DNA of 64,000 bases. Source: Faecalibacterium sp. I3-3-33 (GTDB taxonomy: Bacteria; Bacillota; Clostridia; Oscillospirales; Ruminococcaceae). The translations under genes and the position numbers were made by a program. Location of the stretch: contig NZ_CP094469.1 of NCBI RefSeq assembly GCF_023347295.1, positions 558,001-622,000 of the forward strand, read 5' to 3'. A model generated the notes under the pieces. The model was not told the DNA's origin. It saw only the letters and a list, made by a program, of their open reading frames with translations, and did not search any database. Shown here piece after piece: positions 8,295-17,954 of the stretch (positions are counted from its first letter, which is position 1; the number at the start of each line of letters is the position of its first letter).

Positions 8295-9574
8295 CCACAT
8301 CCCTGCTGAACAGCCTGCTCCGGGCGCTGCTGCGCTGGGGTGCAGCGCTGGTCTTTTGTCTGCCCTTGCGGCATCGTTCCCATTTCTGGGCGCGCGCCTG
8401 CGGGATGCTGTTTCCACTGCTTTTGCTGGCACAGCTGCTGGACCCACTGGCACAGTCCACAACACTGTGGCAGCAGCAGCTCTTGCTGCTGGTACTTTAT
8501 GTTTCCTTTTTTGCGCTGCTGGGTGGAATGATCTACCTGTGCACGGATATCAATAAAAAAGGGGCGATGTACTGCGCGGTGTGGAGTCTGCTCATCGCGC
8601 AGTGCGCCTACGAGGGCTGGTGCTTTCTGGAGCTGTATTTTTCCCGGCATGGGCACCCGCTGAATATGACTTCCCCTTGGGCGGTTCTGGTACAGCTGCT
8701 GTCCGGGGCGGTATTCTTTGGGGTGGTGTATGCACTGCCTGCCCGGCAACTTCCCTATAAGGGGGAATACCATATCGGGCCCCGGCAGTTATTCAGTTCA
8801 TTTTTTATTGGGAGCCTGTTTATGGTGCAGGCAGCGGTTTTAAGCGATACCTCTATCGATTCATGGCCGCCCAGTCTGGTGGCTACGCTGGTTACCGGAC
8901 AGCTCTATTTTCTTACGTTATTGTATTTCCAGACAGAGCTGTTCAAGAAATCTGCCATGGAAAAAGAAATGAACGCGCTGAATCTGCTATACGAGCGCCA
9001 GCGTCAGCAGTATCAGGTCGCCCGGCAGAATGTGCAGATCATCAACAAGCGCTGCCATGAACTGAAGGTGCAGATCGCCGATCTCCGCAAGCTGTCGCTC
9101 GAAGCGGTGCCGCAAGAGCGCATCGAGGAGGCCGAGCGCGCAGCCCGCCTTTATGATGCGAACTGCAACACCGGCAACGAGGTGCTGGATGTGGTGCTGA
9201 CCGAGAAGAGCCTGCTGTGCGAGTCCCGGGGCATCCAGCTGAATGCCGTGGCAAACGGCAGCTGTCTGGGTTTTATCGAGGCAGGGGATCTGTACGCGCT
9301 GTTTGCCAATGCGTTGGATCATGCGGTGGAAAGCGCGGTGCAGACTGCCCGCCCGGAGTGCCGGGTCATCGACCTGCTGGTCTGTGTGCGGCAGGGCTTT
9401 GTGGTGGTGAATATCATCAGCCCGCTGCGCCCGCCGGAACAGCAGGCGAACCGCTCCGCACAGTATGAGCTGAAGGTGATCCGGCGCATCGTGCAGAAAT
9501 ATAAAGGCACGCTGACCTTGGAAGAGCAGGGCGAATTCTTTGCGGAAAAGATCATCTTTCCGCTGCAAAAATAA
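8291..9574 (+). CDS. GHKL-type sensor histidine kinase, AgrC-like
   Basis: 427 residues from a GTG start that overlaps the response regulator stop. Residues 1-215 contain about six membrane helices. A coiled linker with a KRCHELKVQIADLRK phosphorylation helix follows, then a GHKL ATPase domain with the N-box FANALDHAVESAV near residue 335. The C-terminal G-boxes are short (LTLEEQGEFFAEKI), as in AgrC/VirS kinases. It forms a two-component pair with the LytTR regulator. The ligand is unknown. Confidence 0.88.
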   Translation: MTTSLLNSLLRALLRWGAALVFCLPLRHRSHFWARACGMLFPLLLLAQLLDPLAQSTTLWQQQLLLLVLYVSFFALLGGMIYLCTDINKKGAMYCAVWSLLIAQCAYEGWCFLELYFSRHGHPLNMTSPWAVLVQLLSGAVFFGVVYALPARQLPYKGEYHIGPRQLFSSFFIGSLFMVQAAVLSDTSIDSWPPSLVATLVTGQLYFLTLLYFQTELFKKSAMEKEMNALNLLYERQRQQYQVARQNVQIINKRCHELKVQIADLRKLSLEAVPQERIEEAERAARLYDANCNTGNEVLDVVLTEKSLLCESRGIQLNAVANGSCLGFIEAGDLYALFANALDHAVESAVQTARPECRVIDLLVCVRQGFVVVNIISPLRPPEQQANRSAQYELKVIRRIVQKYKGTLTLEEQGEFFAEKIIFPLQK

Positions 9575-9588
9575 GTTAAGAAACCGGC

Positions 9589-9637
9589 AGCCGCCGCAGA
9601 ATTTCCGAAAAGGGAAGTCCTGCGGCGGCTTTCTTTT
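9589..9637 (+). terminator. Terminator after the two-component operon
   Basis: AGCCGCCGCAG / CTGCGGCGGCT stem with a TTTCTTTTT tail. Confidence 0.85.
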
Positions 9638-9725
9638 TATGGTCTATTGGATACATCTTCTTGTGAAAAATACACAAATATATTGGTTTGCATTTGGAAG
9701 CAAAAAACCGAATGCGCACGCAAAA

Positions 9726-9774
9726 CGACCGATTTTCGCGGGCATCTTGCGAAATGCGGTCGCTTTGATAAAAT
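9726..9774 (+). promoter_or_regulatory. Promoter of the GH2-GH3-GPH operon with overlapping inverted repeat
   Basis: TTGCGA (9747-9752), 16-base spacer, TAAAAT (9769-9774). An imperfect inverted repeat, CGACCGATTTTCG (from 9726) against CGAAATGCGGTCG (to about 9763), spans the -35 box and is a candidate operator for a sugar-responsive regulator. Confidence 0.6.
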
Positions 9775-9836
9775 AACAACGAAAGAAAAATGCACGGAAA
9801 AATTACCGGAGTACAGCAAAAAACAGGAGGAATCGG

Positions 9837-11756
9837 ATGCGTAGTATTGCAAAGCTTATGAAGGACTGGCAGTTCACCGGCCCGGATGGCGTGACCGCTG
9901 CCGTAGCACTGCCCCACACTTGGAACGCCATGGACGGTCAGGACGGCGGCAACGATTACTGGCGGGGTACCTGCACCTACCGCACCAGCTTTGCAGCACC
10001 GGCCTTTGACCCGGCACAGCAGCAGGTCTGGCTGCAGTTTGAGGGCGTCAATTCCAGCGCCACCGTGCTGCTGAACGGCCAGCAGCTCTGCACCCATGAC
10101 GGCGGTTACTCCACCTTCCGGGCAGAGGTCACGGGGCTGTTGCAGGCAGAAAACCAGCTCACGGTGCGGGTGGACAACAGCGTCAACGACCGGGTTTACC
10201 CCCAGAAAGCAGACTTTACCTTCTACGGCGGTATCTACCGGGATGTGAGCTTGCTGGTGGTGAACAAAAACCACATTGCGCTGGGACACTTTGGCGATAC
10301 CGGTGTGAAGATCACCCCCGCCCTGAAAGAGGACAGCGCCGACATTCAGGTGGAAACGCTGGTGGAAGGCGAGGGCACCGTTGCGGTGGAGCTGCTGGAC
10401 GCCGAGGGTAACTTGGTTGCAAAAGGTGAGGGCGAAAATGCTTCCCTCCATCTGGATGCTCCCCACCTGTGGAACGGCGTAAAGGACCCCTACCTGTACA
10501 CCTGCGTGGTTCGTTTGGTAAAGGATGACCAGCCGGTGGACGAGGTGACCACCAAGGTGGGTCTGCGCAGTTTCTCGGTGGATGCGAAGAAGGGCTTTTT
10601 CCTCAACGGCAAGCCCTACCCCCTCCACGGTGTTTCCCGCCATCAGGACCGCAAGGGTCTGGGCAATGCAATCACCCGGGAGATGCACGACGAGGACATG
10701 GCGCTGATCCGGGAGCTGGGCGCAAACACCGTCCGCTTGGCGCACTACCAGCACGACCAGTATTTCTACGACCTGTGCGACCGGTACGGCATGGTGGTCT
10801 GGGCAGAGATCCCCTATATTTCCGAGCACCTGCCCAACGGCCGGGAGAATACCATCAGCCAGATGAAAGAGCTGATCCACCAGAACTACAACCACCCCTC
10901 CATCGTCTGCTGGGGTGTGTCCAACGAGATCACCATCTCCACCAAGGACAAGGCGGATATGCTGGATAACCACCGGGTGCTCAACGAGCTGTGCCACAAG
11001 ATGAATCCCACCCGTCTGACTACACTGGCCTGCTACGCCATGTGCGGCCCCTTCAACCCGGTGGCGCACATCACCGATCTGGTGAGCTGGAACCTGTATC
11101 TGGGCTGGTATGTGCCGGGCCTGTTTTTGAACGACCTGTGGATGGGCTTTTTCCATCTGGTGTATCCCAACCGTCCCTTGGGCTTTTCTGAGTACGGTGC
11201 CGAGGGGATGCCCAACCTCCACAGTGCCCACCCCCGCCGGGGCGACCACACCGAGGAATATCAGGCCAAGTACCACGAGTATATGCTGAAGTGCTTCGAC
11301 CGTCACCCGTGGCTGTGGGCGACCCACGTCTGGAATATGTTCGACTTTGCAGCCGACGCCCGGGATCAGGGCGGCGAGCCGGGCATGAACCACAAGGGTC
11401 TGGTCACCTTTGACCGCAAAACCAAAAAGGACAGCTTCTACCTCTATAAAGCATGGTGGAGCGAGGAGAACTTCGTTCACATCTGCTCCAAGCGGTTCAC
11501 CGACCGCACTGAGAGGGAAATCGAGGTCAAGGTCTACTCCAACCAGAAAACGGTTGCCCTGTATGCGGACGGCAAAAAGCTGGCAGAGCAGACTGGGGAG
11601 CATATCTTTAAGTTCCGCGTGCCGCTGCACGGAAAGGTAGAGCTGAAAGCCGTTGCAGGCGACTGCATCGACACTGCCAGCTTCCGCAGCGTGGCGACCC
11701 CAAACCCCAGCTACAAGCTGGTAAAAACCAAGTCGAAGAGTGCGAACTGGGTCTGA
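9837..11756 (+). CDS. Glycoside hydrolase family 2 (beta-galactosidase/beta-glucuronidase-like)
   Basis: 639 residues, no signal peptide, so cytoplasmic. A jelly-roll sugar-binding domain (about 1-170), an immunoglobulin-like domain (about 170-270) and a TIM barrel follow in GH2 order. The predicted acid/base is Glu364 in WGVSNEIT and the nucleophile is Glu452 in GFSEYGAEG, 88 residues apart as expected. ACAGGAGGAATCGG precedes the ATG. It is first in an operon with a surface GH3 and a GPH transporter, so it probably finishes degradation of an imported oligosaccharide. The exact sugar cannot be told. Confidence 0.88.
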   Translation: MRSIAKLMKDWQFTGPDGVTAAVALPHTWNAMDGQDGGNDYWRGTCTYRTSFAAPAFDPAQQQVWLQFEGVNSSATVLLNGQQLCTHDGGYSTFRAEVTGLLQAENQLTVRVDNSVNDRVYPQKADFTFYGGIYRDVSLLVVNKNHIALGHFGDTGVKITPALKEDSADIQVETLVEGEGTVAVELLDAEGNLVAKGEGENASLHLDAPHLWNGVKDPYLYTCVVRLVKDDQPVDEVTTKVGLRSFSVDAKKGFFLNGKPYPLHGVSRHQDRKGLGNAITREMHDEDMALIRELGANTVRLAHYQHDQYFYDLCDRYGMVVWAEIPYISEHLPNGRENTISQMKELIHQNYNHPSIVCWGVSNEITISTKDKADMLDNHRVLNELCHKMNPTRLTTLACYAMCGPFNPVAHITDLVSWNLYLGWYVPGLFLNDLWMGFFHLVYPNRPLGFSEYGAEGMPNLHSAHPRRGDHTEEYQAKYHEYMLKCFDRHPWLWATHVWNMFDFAADARDQGGEPGMNHKGLVTFDRKTKKDSFYLYKAWWSEENFVHICSKRFTDRTEREIEVKVYSNQKTVALYADGKKLAEQTGEHIFKFRVPLHGKVELKAVAGDCIDTASFRSVATPNPSYKLVKTKSKSANWV

Positions 11757-11866
11757 GTACCGGTCCACACCTTGGAATATACTGCCGCACTTTGAAAATG
11801 GCTGCGCCACAGCGGCCATGAAAAGCCTGCGGCGATCGCTGACACACACAAGAAAAGGAGAACAAC

Positions 11867-14800
11867 ATGAAGAAGGGCAAGAAGAAAGGCTCTGGCGTTG
11901 TACTGTGGAGCATCCTTACGGTGCTTTTCACGGTACTGTTCGCCGGTGCCTGCATCGGTTCCAACCTGGCATTTGCCAGTGCACAGGCCGTGAACATCGC
12001 ATTAAAGACCTCCACCCACAAGACCGTGGGCAAGGACGACAGTGCCGTGTATTACGAGAGTGATTTCAGCAGTGTGGAAGAGCTGGAAGCACACGATAAG
12101 GAAATTGCAGAGCAGCTTACCGGTGAGGGTGCTGTGCTGCTGAAGAACGATAACAACACCCTGCCTCTGGTAGCGGGCAGCAAGGTGTCTACGCTCAGCC
12201 ATTCCAGCGTGGACGTTGTGACCTGCGGTACCGGTTCTGCCGATATCGACACCTCCAAGGCTCCCACCTGGAAGCAGGCTCTGGAGGATGTGGGCTTTGA
12301 TGTGAACCCCGTGCTGTGGGACTTCTACACCAACGGTGCAGGCAAGGACTATGTCCGCTCTCCCGGCAAGGGTACCAGTCTGGGTGACCGCTCTGCATGG
12401 CATATCAATGAAGTGCCAGTCTCTCTGTACGGCACCAACGTCAAGGCTGCGGATGCGGCAGCCGGTGCAAACATCACTGATGTGCGCTCCAGCTTTGCCT
12501 CCTACGGCGATGCCGCCATCGTGATGCTCTCCCGTGTGGCCGGTGAGGGTGCTGATCTGGAGTACGGCGATTTTGTGGATGGCACCAATGTGCTGTCCCT
12601 GACCAACGAAGAAAAGGATATGCTGAAGATGGCAAAGGAGGAGTTTGCACGCACCATCGTGCTGATCAACTCCACCAACGCCATGGAGTGCGATTTCCTC
12701 AATGATCCCGAGTACGGCGTGGACGCCGCTCTGTGGATCGGCTACACCGGCTCCTACGGCCTGAACGCCGTGGCAGATATTCTGGCAGGCAATGTGAACC
12801 CCAGCGGCCATCTGGTGGACACCTACTGCTACGACAACACCACCGCACCCGGTCTGGTGGACTACTACGCAAACCAGTACACCAACTATGACGAGAAGGA
12901 TACCAGCAAGTGGTATTCTGTGGCAAACGGCGGTCTGGACGGCAACGGTTACTACACCACCTATCAGGAAGGCATCTATGTGGGCTATCGTTACTACGAG
13001 ACCCGCTACGAGGATGTGGTCATGGGCACCCAGAACGTGGGCGAGTACGACTACGCCTCCACCGTGGCCTATCCCTTTGGCTACGGCATGAGCTATACCA
13101 CCTTTGACTGGTCCAACTTCCAGTCCTCCTACGATGCCGCTACCGACAGCTTCAACATCAGCGTGGATGTGAAGAACACCGGCTCTGTGGCAGGCAAGGA
13201 AGTGGTGCAGGCTTACTTCCAGTCCCCCTACACCGAGTACGATAAGGCAAACGGCATTGAGAAGGCTTCTGTGGAGCTGTGCGGCTTTGGCAAGACCCAG
13301 CTGCTGGCCCCCGGCGAGACCGAGACTGTTACCATTAACGTGCCCCGCAGCGAGCTGGCCTGCTACGACGAGAACGTGGCCCAGACCTACATTCTGGAGG
13401 CCGGTGATTACTACCTGACCGCTGCCCACGATGCTCACGACGCTGTGAACAACGTTCTGGCTGCCAAGGGCTACACCACTGCCAACGGCATGACCGCCAA
13501 CGGCAACGCTGACTTTACCTACCACTACACCAACGACGTTACCGATACCGAGACCTACTCCATCTCTGCCGCTACTGGCGAGAAGATCACCAACCAGCTG
13601 GATTCTGCCGACATGACCTACTATGGTTATGACGAGATGAATATGCTGAGCCGCTCCAACTGGACCGGCACCTGGCCCGAGAAGATCGCCATTGAGGCCA
13701 ACGACGCCCTGATGGTGGACATCAACGCCTATCAGAGCTACAAGGGCATCGAAGGCTCTACCACCGAGATGCCCACCATGGGTGCCGACAACGGCATGAC
13801 GCTGGGCATGATGATCGGCAAGGATTACGACGACCCCGATTGGGAAAAGCTGCTGGATCAGGTTACCTTTGCGGAGATGGCCGAGCTGGTGGGCAAGGGC
13901 TTCCACAACACTGCTATGATGCAGAGCATTTCCAAGCCTGCCACTGTGGACGACAACGGTCCCCAGGGCTTTACCCAGACTCTGACCGGCGTGTCTACCT
14001 GCCACACCGCCTACAGCGATGAGAACATTATGGCTGCCACCTTCAACGTGGACCTGATGCGGGAAGTGGGCGTCTGCCTCGGCAACGATATGCTGGATCT
14101 GGGCGCTTCCGGCCTGTACGGCCCTGCCATGAACATCCACCGCACCGCTTACTCTGGCCGTAACTTCGAGTACTACTCTGAGGATCCCTTCCTCTCCGGC
14201 AAGATTGCAGCCGCCGAGGTGGAGGGCATCCAGTCCAAGGGCGTGTATGTCTACATCAAGCACTTTGCCCTGAACGATACCGAGAGCCGCTGCCGCTGCA
14301 TCGCTACCTTTACCAGCGAGCAGGCCATCCGTGAGCTGTACCTCAAGAGCTTTGAAATGGCAGTCACCGAGGGTGGTGCCAAGTGTGTCATGAACTCCTT
14401 TGCCCGTATCGGCGGCATCTGGTCCGGCGCACACAAGGGTCTGCAGACTAACATCCTGCGCGGCGAGTGGGGCCTGACTGGCTTCAACCTCACCGACTTC
14501 TCCGGCAACGCTATGTTTGCCACCTACGGCATCTACATGAAGAGCTTTGACGTGGCACAGGGCCTGCTGGCTGGCACCAACAGCTGGGACTCCAGTGCCC
14601 AGCAGTGGACTGACGAGCTGCTGAAGCTGTATCAGGGCGATGCCGACATCACGCAGGCCATGCGTGAGTCTACCCACCGCATCCTGTACACGGTGGTCAA
14701 CTCCAACGCCATGAACGGCGTCACCGCAGAGACCAAGATCGTATCCGTTACTCCTTGGTGGAAGACCGCACTGATCTGCGTTGATGTGGTGCTGGGCGTT

Positions 14801-14893
14801 CTGGTGGCTGTCAGCATCTTTATGCTGGTCAAGCGCATCAAGGCACGCAAGGCCGCAAAGGCTCTGACTGCCCCGGCGGAAGATCAGGAATAA
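11867..14893 (+). CDS. Membrane-anchored, domain-permuted glycoside hydrolase family 3 (beta-glucosidase-like)
   Basis: 1008 residues. The N-terminus has a membrane helix (about 12-32) after a Lys-rich start, and the C-terminus has a second helix (about 962-984) followed by a basic tail, so the enzyme should sit outside the membrane held at both ends. The usual GH3 order is reversed: the GH3-C sandwich (GAVLLKNDNNTLPL near residue 85) comes first, then an Fn3-like domain (about 440-560), then the TIM barrel, with the predicted nucleophile Asp877 in FNLTDFSGN. GH3 enzymes release terminal beta-linked glucose or related sugars. Codons are highly optimised. It lies 110 bases after the GH2 gene. 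Confidence 0.88.
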   Translation: MKKGKKKGSGVVLWSILTVLFTVLFAGACIGSNLAFASAQAVNIALKTSTHKTVGKDDSAVYYESDFSSVEELEAHDKEIAEQLTGEGAVLLKNDNNTLPLVAGSKVSTLSHSSVDVVTCGTGSADIDTSKAPTWKQALEDVGFDVNPVLWDFYTNGAGKDYVRSPGKGTSLGDRSAWHINEVPVSLYGTNVKAADAAAGANITDVRSSFASYGDAAIVMLSRVAGEGADLEYGDFVDGTNVLSLTNEEKDMLKMAKEEFARTIVLINSTNAMECDFLNDPEYGVDAALWIGYTGSYGLNAVADILAGNVNPSGHLVDTYCYDNTTAPGLVDYYANQYTNYDEKDTSKWYSVANGGLDGNGYYTTYQEGIYVGYRYYETRYEDVVMGTQNVGEYDYASTVAYPFGYGMSYTTFDWSNFQSSYDAATDSFNISVDVKNTGSVAGKEVVQAYFQSPYTEYDKANGIEKASVELCGFGKTQLLAPGETETVTINVPRSELACYDENVAQTYILEAGDYYLTAAHDAHDAVNNVLAAKGYTTANGMTANGNADFTYHYTNDVTDTETYSISAATGEKITNQLDSADMTYYGYDEMNMLSRSNWTGTWPEKIAIEANDALMVDINAYQSYKGIEGSTTEMPTMGADNGMTLGMMIGKDYDDPDWEKLLDQVTFAEMAELVGKGFHNTAMMQSISKPATVDDNGPQGFTQTLTGVSTCHTAYSDENIMAATFNVDLMREVGVCLGNDMLDLGASGLYGPAMNIHRTAYSGRNFEYYSEDPFLSGKIAAAEVEGIQSKGVYVYIKHFALNDTESRCRCIATFTSEQAIRELYLKSFEMAVTEGGAKCVMNSFARIGGIWSGAHKGLQTNILRGEWGLTGFNLTDFSGNAMFATYGIYMKSFDVAQGLLAGTNSWDSSAQQWTDELLKLYQGDADITQAMRESTHRILYTVVNSNAMNGVTAETKIVSVTPWWKTALICVDVVLGVLVAVSIFMLVKRIKARKAAKALTAPAEDQE

Positions 14894-14925
14894 TCAACCC
14901 TCCGAAAAATCAGATTTTCGCAAGC

Positions 14926-14969
14926 GGCAGCCTGCCCCGAAGGCGGGGTGGGCTGCCCTTCTTTTTCAA
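14926..14969 (+). terminator. Intercistronic terminator/attenuator before the GPH transporter
   Basis: GGCAGCC..CCCC / GGGG..GGGCTGCC stem with a TTCTTTTTC tail between the GH3 gene and the transporter. It probably lowers transporter expression relative to the enzymes. Confidence 0.7.
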
Positions 14970-14983
14970 AAGGAGAGACCGCA

Positions 14984-16549
14984 ATGGGCGAACAAAAAAC
15001 AACGGCGTCGAGTGTGAACCGCGCCAAAACCTACCAGCTGGTGCTGTTTCCGCTGAACAACGGCGCAACGAATGTGTACTATGTGCTGGTGCTTTCCTAC
15101 ATCGCTACCTTCGGCAGCAAGGTGCTGGCCCTGAGCATGCTGTTTGCCTCGGTGATGGTCACCGGAATGCGTCTGTTTGACGCCATCACCGACCCCATCA
15201 TCGGTGCTCTCATGGACCGCACCAACGGCAAGTTCGGCAAGTTCCGGCCTTTCATGGTCATCGGCAACCTCATCATGGCGGCCAGTGTATTGGCACTGTA
15301 TTGCCTTACCCCGCTCATCCCCGCCAGTGCCATGGGGCTGCGCTACGCCGCCTTTGTGGGGCTGTACGCCGTGTGGGTCATCGGCTACACCTTCCAGACC
15401 AGCTGCACCCGCTCCGGTCAGACGGTACTGACCAACGACCCCAAGCAGCGTCCGCTGTTCACCATCTTCAACACCGTGGGCAGCCTGCTGGGCATGGGCG
15501 CTATGCAGTTTTTTGCTCCCATCCTTGCCAAGAACTATGAGGGCGGCTACGCCTCTGCCGGGTTCTTCCGCACGCTGGCGCCCGTGGGCATCGTTATCTC
15601 TATTCTGCTCACCCTGCTGGCTGTCATTGGCATCTGGGAAAAGGATCAGCCCAAGTATTTCGGCGTCAGCGGCAGCAAAGCCGAGAAGATCAAGGTGCGC
15701 GAGTACCTCCAGATCATCAAGAACAACGATCCCATGCAGCGGCTGATGGTGGCCGGTGCAGGCTGCAAGCTGGCACTTTCCATTGCCAACAACACCACTG
15801 TGCTGTGTATGCTGTACGGCTGCATGATGGGCAACTACGACGGTCTGTATCTGCCCATGATGGTGCTGGGCTATGTGTGCAGCGTGCCTTTCTTCCTGCT
15901 CACCGTCCGCACCAGCCAGAAGGAGGGCCAGAAGGCCAGCCTGATGAAGTACGTCAGCGTGGCGCTGGTGTGCTATGTGGGCGTGCTGGTGCTGCTGCTG
16001 CTCTGGGGCCGCGGCGATGCCTTTACCCTGTCCATTCTGGGCGAGAACGGCCTGTCCGTCAACCTGTACACCATCCTGTTCATCGCCTTCTTCGGCATCG
16101 GCTACGGTGCGTACTACGCCACCGCTGATATGCCCATCCCCATGGTTGCCGACTGCTCCGACTACGAGACCTACCGCAGCGGCAACTACATTCCCGGCAT
16201 CATGGGCACCCTGTTCAGCCTGGTGGACAAGCTGGTGTCCAGCCTTTCCGCTACCGTTGTGGGTATTTCGGTCAGCTTTGTGGGCTTGCAGAGCCTGCCC
16301 ACCCAGTATGACCCCTACACCCCGGGCATGAACTGGGTGGTCATCGTGCTGTTCTGCATCATCCCCATGGTGGCTTGGGCGGCGACCCTCATCGCCATGA
16401 AGGGCTACACCCTGACCGGTGCCAAGATGAAGGAGATCCAAGCTGTCAACGCCTGCCGCCGCGATGCAGTGGCCAAGGGCATGAAGCTGGAAGAAGCCAT
16501 GGACAAGTGGCAGACCATGGAGCAGCTGCCGGCGGAATACCGGAGCTGA
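14984..16549 (+). CDS. GPH-family sugar:cation symporter (MelB-like)
   Basis: 521 residues from the ATG at 14984, which is 9 bases after AAAGGAGAG. About twelve membrane helices are visible. FDAITDPIIGALMDRT is the glycoside-pentoside-hexuronide family signature near residue 65, and YGAYYATADMPIPMVADCSDYE near residue 385 matches the second conserved region. It imports glycosides with Na+ or H+. Downstream of GH2 and GH3 in one operon, it most likely imports the oligosaccharide released by the surface GH3. An MFS origin is clear; the substrate is inferred. Confidence 0.88.
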   Translation: MGEQKTTASSVNRAKTYQLVLFPLNNGATNVYYVLVLSYIATFGSKVLALSMLFASVMVTGMRLFDAITDPIIGALMDRTNGKFGKFRPFMVIGNLIMAASVLALYCLTPLIPASAMGLRYAAFVGLYAVWVIGYTFQTSCTRSGQTVLTNDPKQRPLFTIFNTVGSLLGMGAMQFFAPILAKNYEGGYASAGFFRTLAPVGIVISILLTLLAVIGIWEKDQPKYFGVSGSKAEKIKVREYLQIIKNNDPMQRLMVAGAGCKLALSIANNTTVLCMLYGCMMGNYDGLYLPMMVLGYVCSVPFFLLTVRTSQKEGQKASLMKYVSVALVCYVGVLVLLLLWGRGDAFTLSILGENGLSVNLYTILFIAFFGIGYGAYYATADMPIPMVADCSDYETYRSGNYIPGIMGTLFSLVDKLVSSLSATVVGISVSFVGLQSLPTQYDPYTPGMNWVVIVLFCIIPMVAWAATLIAMKGYTLTGAKMKEIQAVNACRRDAVAKGMKLEEAMDKWQTMEQLPAEYRS

Positions 16550-16570
16550 GGCGCTGCCTGCGATAAACAA

Positions 16571-16620
16571 AACAGGGGCTGCTGCACAGGGAAGAAACCT
16601 TGTGCAGCAGCCCCTTATAT
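16571..16620 (+). terminator. Bidirectional terminator between GPH and BASS transporter genes
   Basis: AACAGGGGCTGCTGCAC / GTGCAGCAGCCCC stem, with A-rich and T-rich flanks, between the convergent genes. Confidence 0.85.
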
Positions 16621-16629
16621 TATATAAGA

Positions 16630-17574
16630 TCAGTCCTTCTTCTCTGCGGTGCGGGCAAAGAAGTTGGCGAGGACGGCACCGGAAATGTTATGCCACACCG
16701 AGAACACGGCGCCGGGGATGGTTGCCAGCGGATACTGTGCAAAGTGGGCAGCGGCCAGAGAGGTGGCCAGACCGGAGTTCTGCATGCCGACCTCGATGGA
16801 GATCGCGCGGCACTTGGTAGAATCCAGCTTCAGCAGCTTGCCCACGCCAAAGCCGGTGAGGTAGCCCAGCAGGTTGTGCAGGATGACCACGGCAAGGATC
16901 AGCAGACCGCTGGTCATGATCTTAGCAGAGTTTGCAGAAACAACAGCGCAGATGATGAGCACGATGGCGGTGGTAGAGATCAGCGGCAGCACGCGGACGG
17001 CGTTCTGGGTGAAGGTGTGGAAGAAGTGGTTGACCACAAAGCCCAGTGCGATGGGCACCAGCACCACCTTGACGATGGACAGGAACATATTTACAGGGTT
17101 CACATCCACGCGCTGGCCGGCATACAGCAGGGTGAGCAGCGGGGTGAGGAAGGGGGCCAGCACGGTGGAAACGGCAGTCATGCCAACGGACAGCGCAACG
17201 TCGCCCTTGGACAGATAGGTCATCACATTAGAGGAGGTGCCGCCGGGGCAGGTACCCACAAGAATAACGCCGATGGCCAGCTCGGTGGGCAGGTGGAACA
17301 GCTGCGTCAGCGCCCATGCAAGGAAGGGCATCAGGGTGAACTGTGCAATGCAGCCGATGATCACGTCTTTCGGGCGGCTGAACACCACCTTGAAATCCTC
17401 CGGCTTCAGGGTAAGACCCATGCCGAACATAACGATGCCCAGCAGGGTGTTGACCCACGCGGTTTTTACCACGCTGAAGGTGCCGGGGAACAGCAGCGCC
17501 AGTGCCGCCACCACAATAACGATGGCGGCCATGTACTTGCCCACAAAGTCGCTTACTTTTTCCAATGTTTTCAT
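16630..17574 (-). CDS. Bile acid:sodium symporter (BASS) family transporter under T-box control
   Basis: 314 residues from the ATG at 17574, which follows AAAGGAGTATTATC; a Met eight codons upstream has no ribosome-binding site. Nine to ten membrane helices are visible, with the BASS motifs GIVMFGMGLTL near residue 50 and GTCPGGTSSNVMTYLSKGD near residue 112. Known BASS members carry bile acids, pyruvate, 2-keto acids or pantoate with Na+. A T-box leader whose specifier reads AUC (Ile) precedes the gene, so a branched-chain 2-oxo acid or related precursor is a better guess than bile acid. The family assignment is firm and the substrate is inferred. Confidence 0.88.
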   Translation of the reverse strand: MKTLEKVSDFVGKYMAAIVIVVAALALLFPGTFSVVKTAWVNTLLGIVMFGMGLTLKPEDFKVVFSRPKDVIIGCIAQFTLMPFLAWALTQLFHLPTELAIGVILVGTCPGGTSSNVMTYLSKGDVALSVGMTAVSTVLAPFLTPLLTLLYAGQRVDVNPVNMFLSIVKVVLVPIALGFVVNHFFHTFTQNAVRVLPLISTTAIVLIICAVVSANSAKIMTSGLLILAVVILHNLLGYLTGFGVGKLLKLDSTKCRAISIEVGMQNSGLATSLAAAHFAQYPLATIPGAVFSVWHNISGAVLANFFARTAEKKD

Positions 17575-17654
17575 GATAATACTCCTTTTTTTGAACACTT
17601 ATTTTTGCGGATGTAAAGGCAATGAAACATCCGGGAAATGGCTTTCCCGCAAAT

Positions 17655-17948
17655 AAAAACGCCTTTGCCCCTTACGGTTCGTAAGAGACAAAGGCGTATA
17701 AACTCCTCTGCGGTACCACTCTTATTGCCGGTGCAAAGCCCGGCCCCTCAGTGCGCATCCAACAATGCGCGGCCCGTGATAACGGGGGCCTGCCGTTCCC
17801 GCTTACTGGGGCGCATACACCGCCCATTCAGCCGGAAAGCTCGGAGAGGATCTTCCCGCGGACGCCCTGTACTGCCTTGCACCAACCGGCAGCTCTCTGT
17901 AACATTCTTTCCGGGTACTCTTTCTCGTCATAGCCGAATATTTCACTG
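17655..17948 (-). promoter_or_regulatory. T-box riboswitch, predicted tRNA-Ile (specifier AUC)
   Basis: Read on the minus strand. The Stem I base is AUUCGGC / GCUGAAU (5' arm at 17933-17939). A kink-turn (GACGAGAA / CCGAGC) follows, then AGA-GUA opposite GAAG-AUC-C-UCU, which aligns with the glyQS specifier loop and puts AUC at 17849-17851. The distal loop has GGUUGGUGCAAGGC. The antitermination motif AGUGGUACCGCAG (17709-17722) offers UGGU to pair with A73-CCA, which suits tRNA-Ile and not tRNA-Asp. A terminator with arms ACGCCTTTG / CAAAGGCGT and a T run (17655-17697) ends the leader. Confidence 0.88.
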
Positions 17949-17954
17949 CCCCGG

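Noticed and set aside
9576..11849. A 757-residue open frame on the strand opposite the GH2 gene
   Set aside because: It is an antisense shadow produced by GC-rich, codon-biased coding DNA. It runs through a terminator and has no recognisable domain or ribosome-binding site. The same holds for long antisense frames at 12002-14677, 22224-24269, 39631-41790 and 49677-52283.
16630..17574. Annotating the BASS protein as a bile acid transporter
   Set aside because: The family name is historical. The isoleucine T-box argues for a metabolite linked to branched-chain amino acids.
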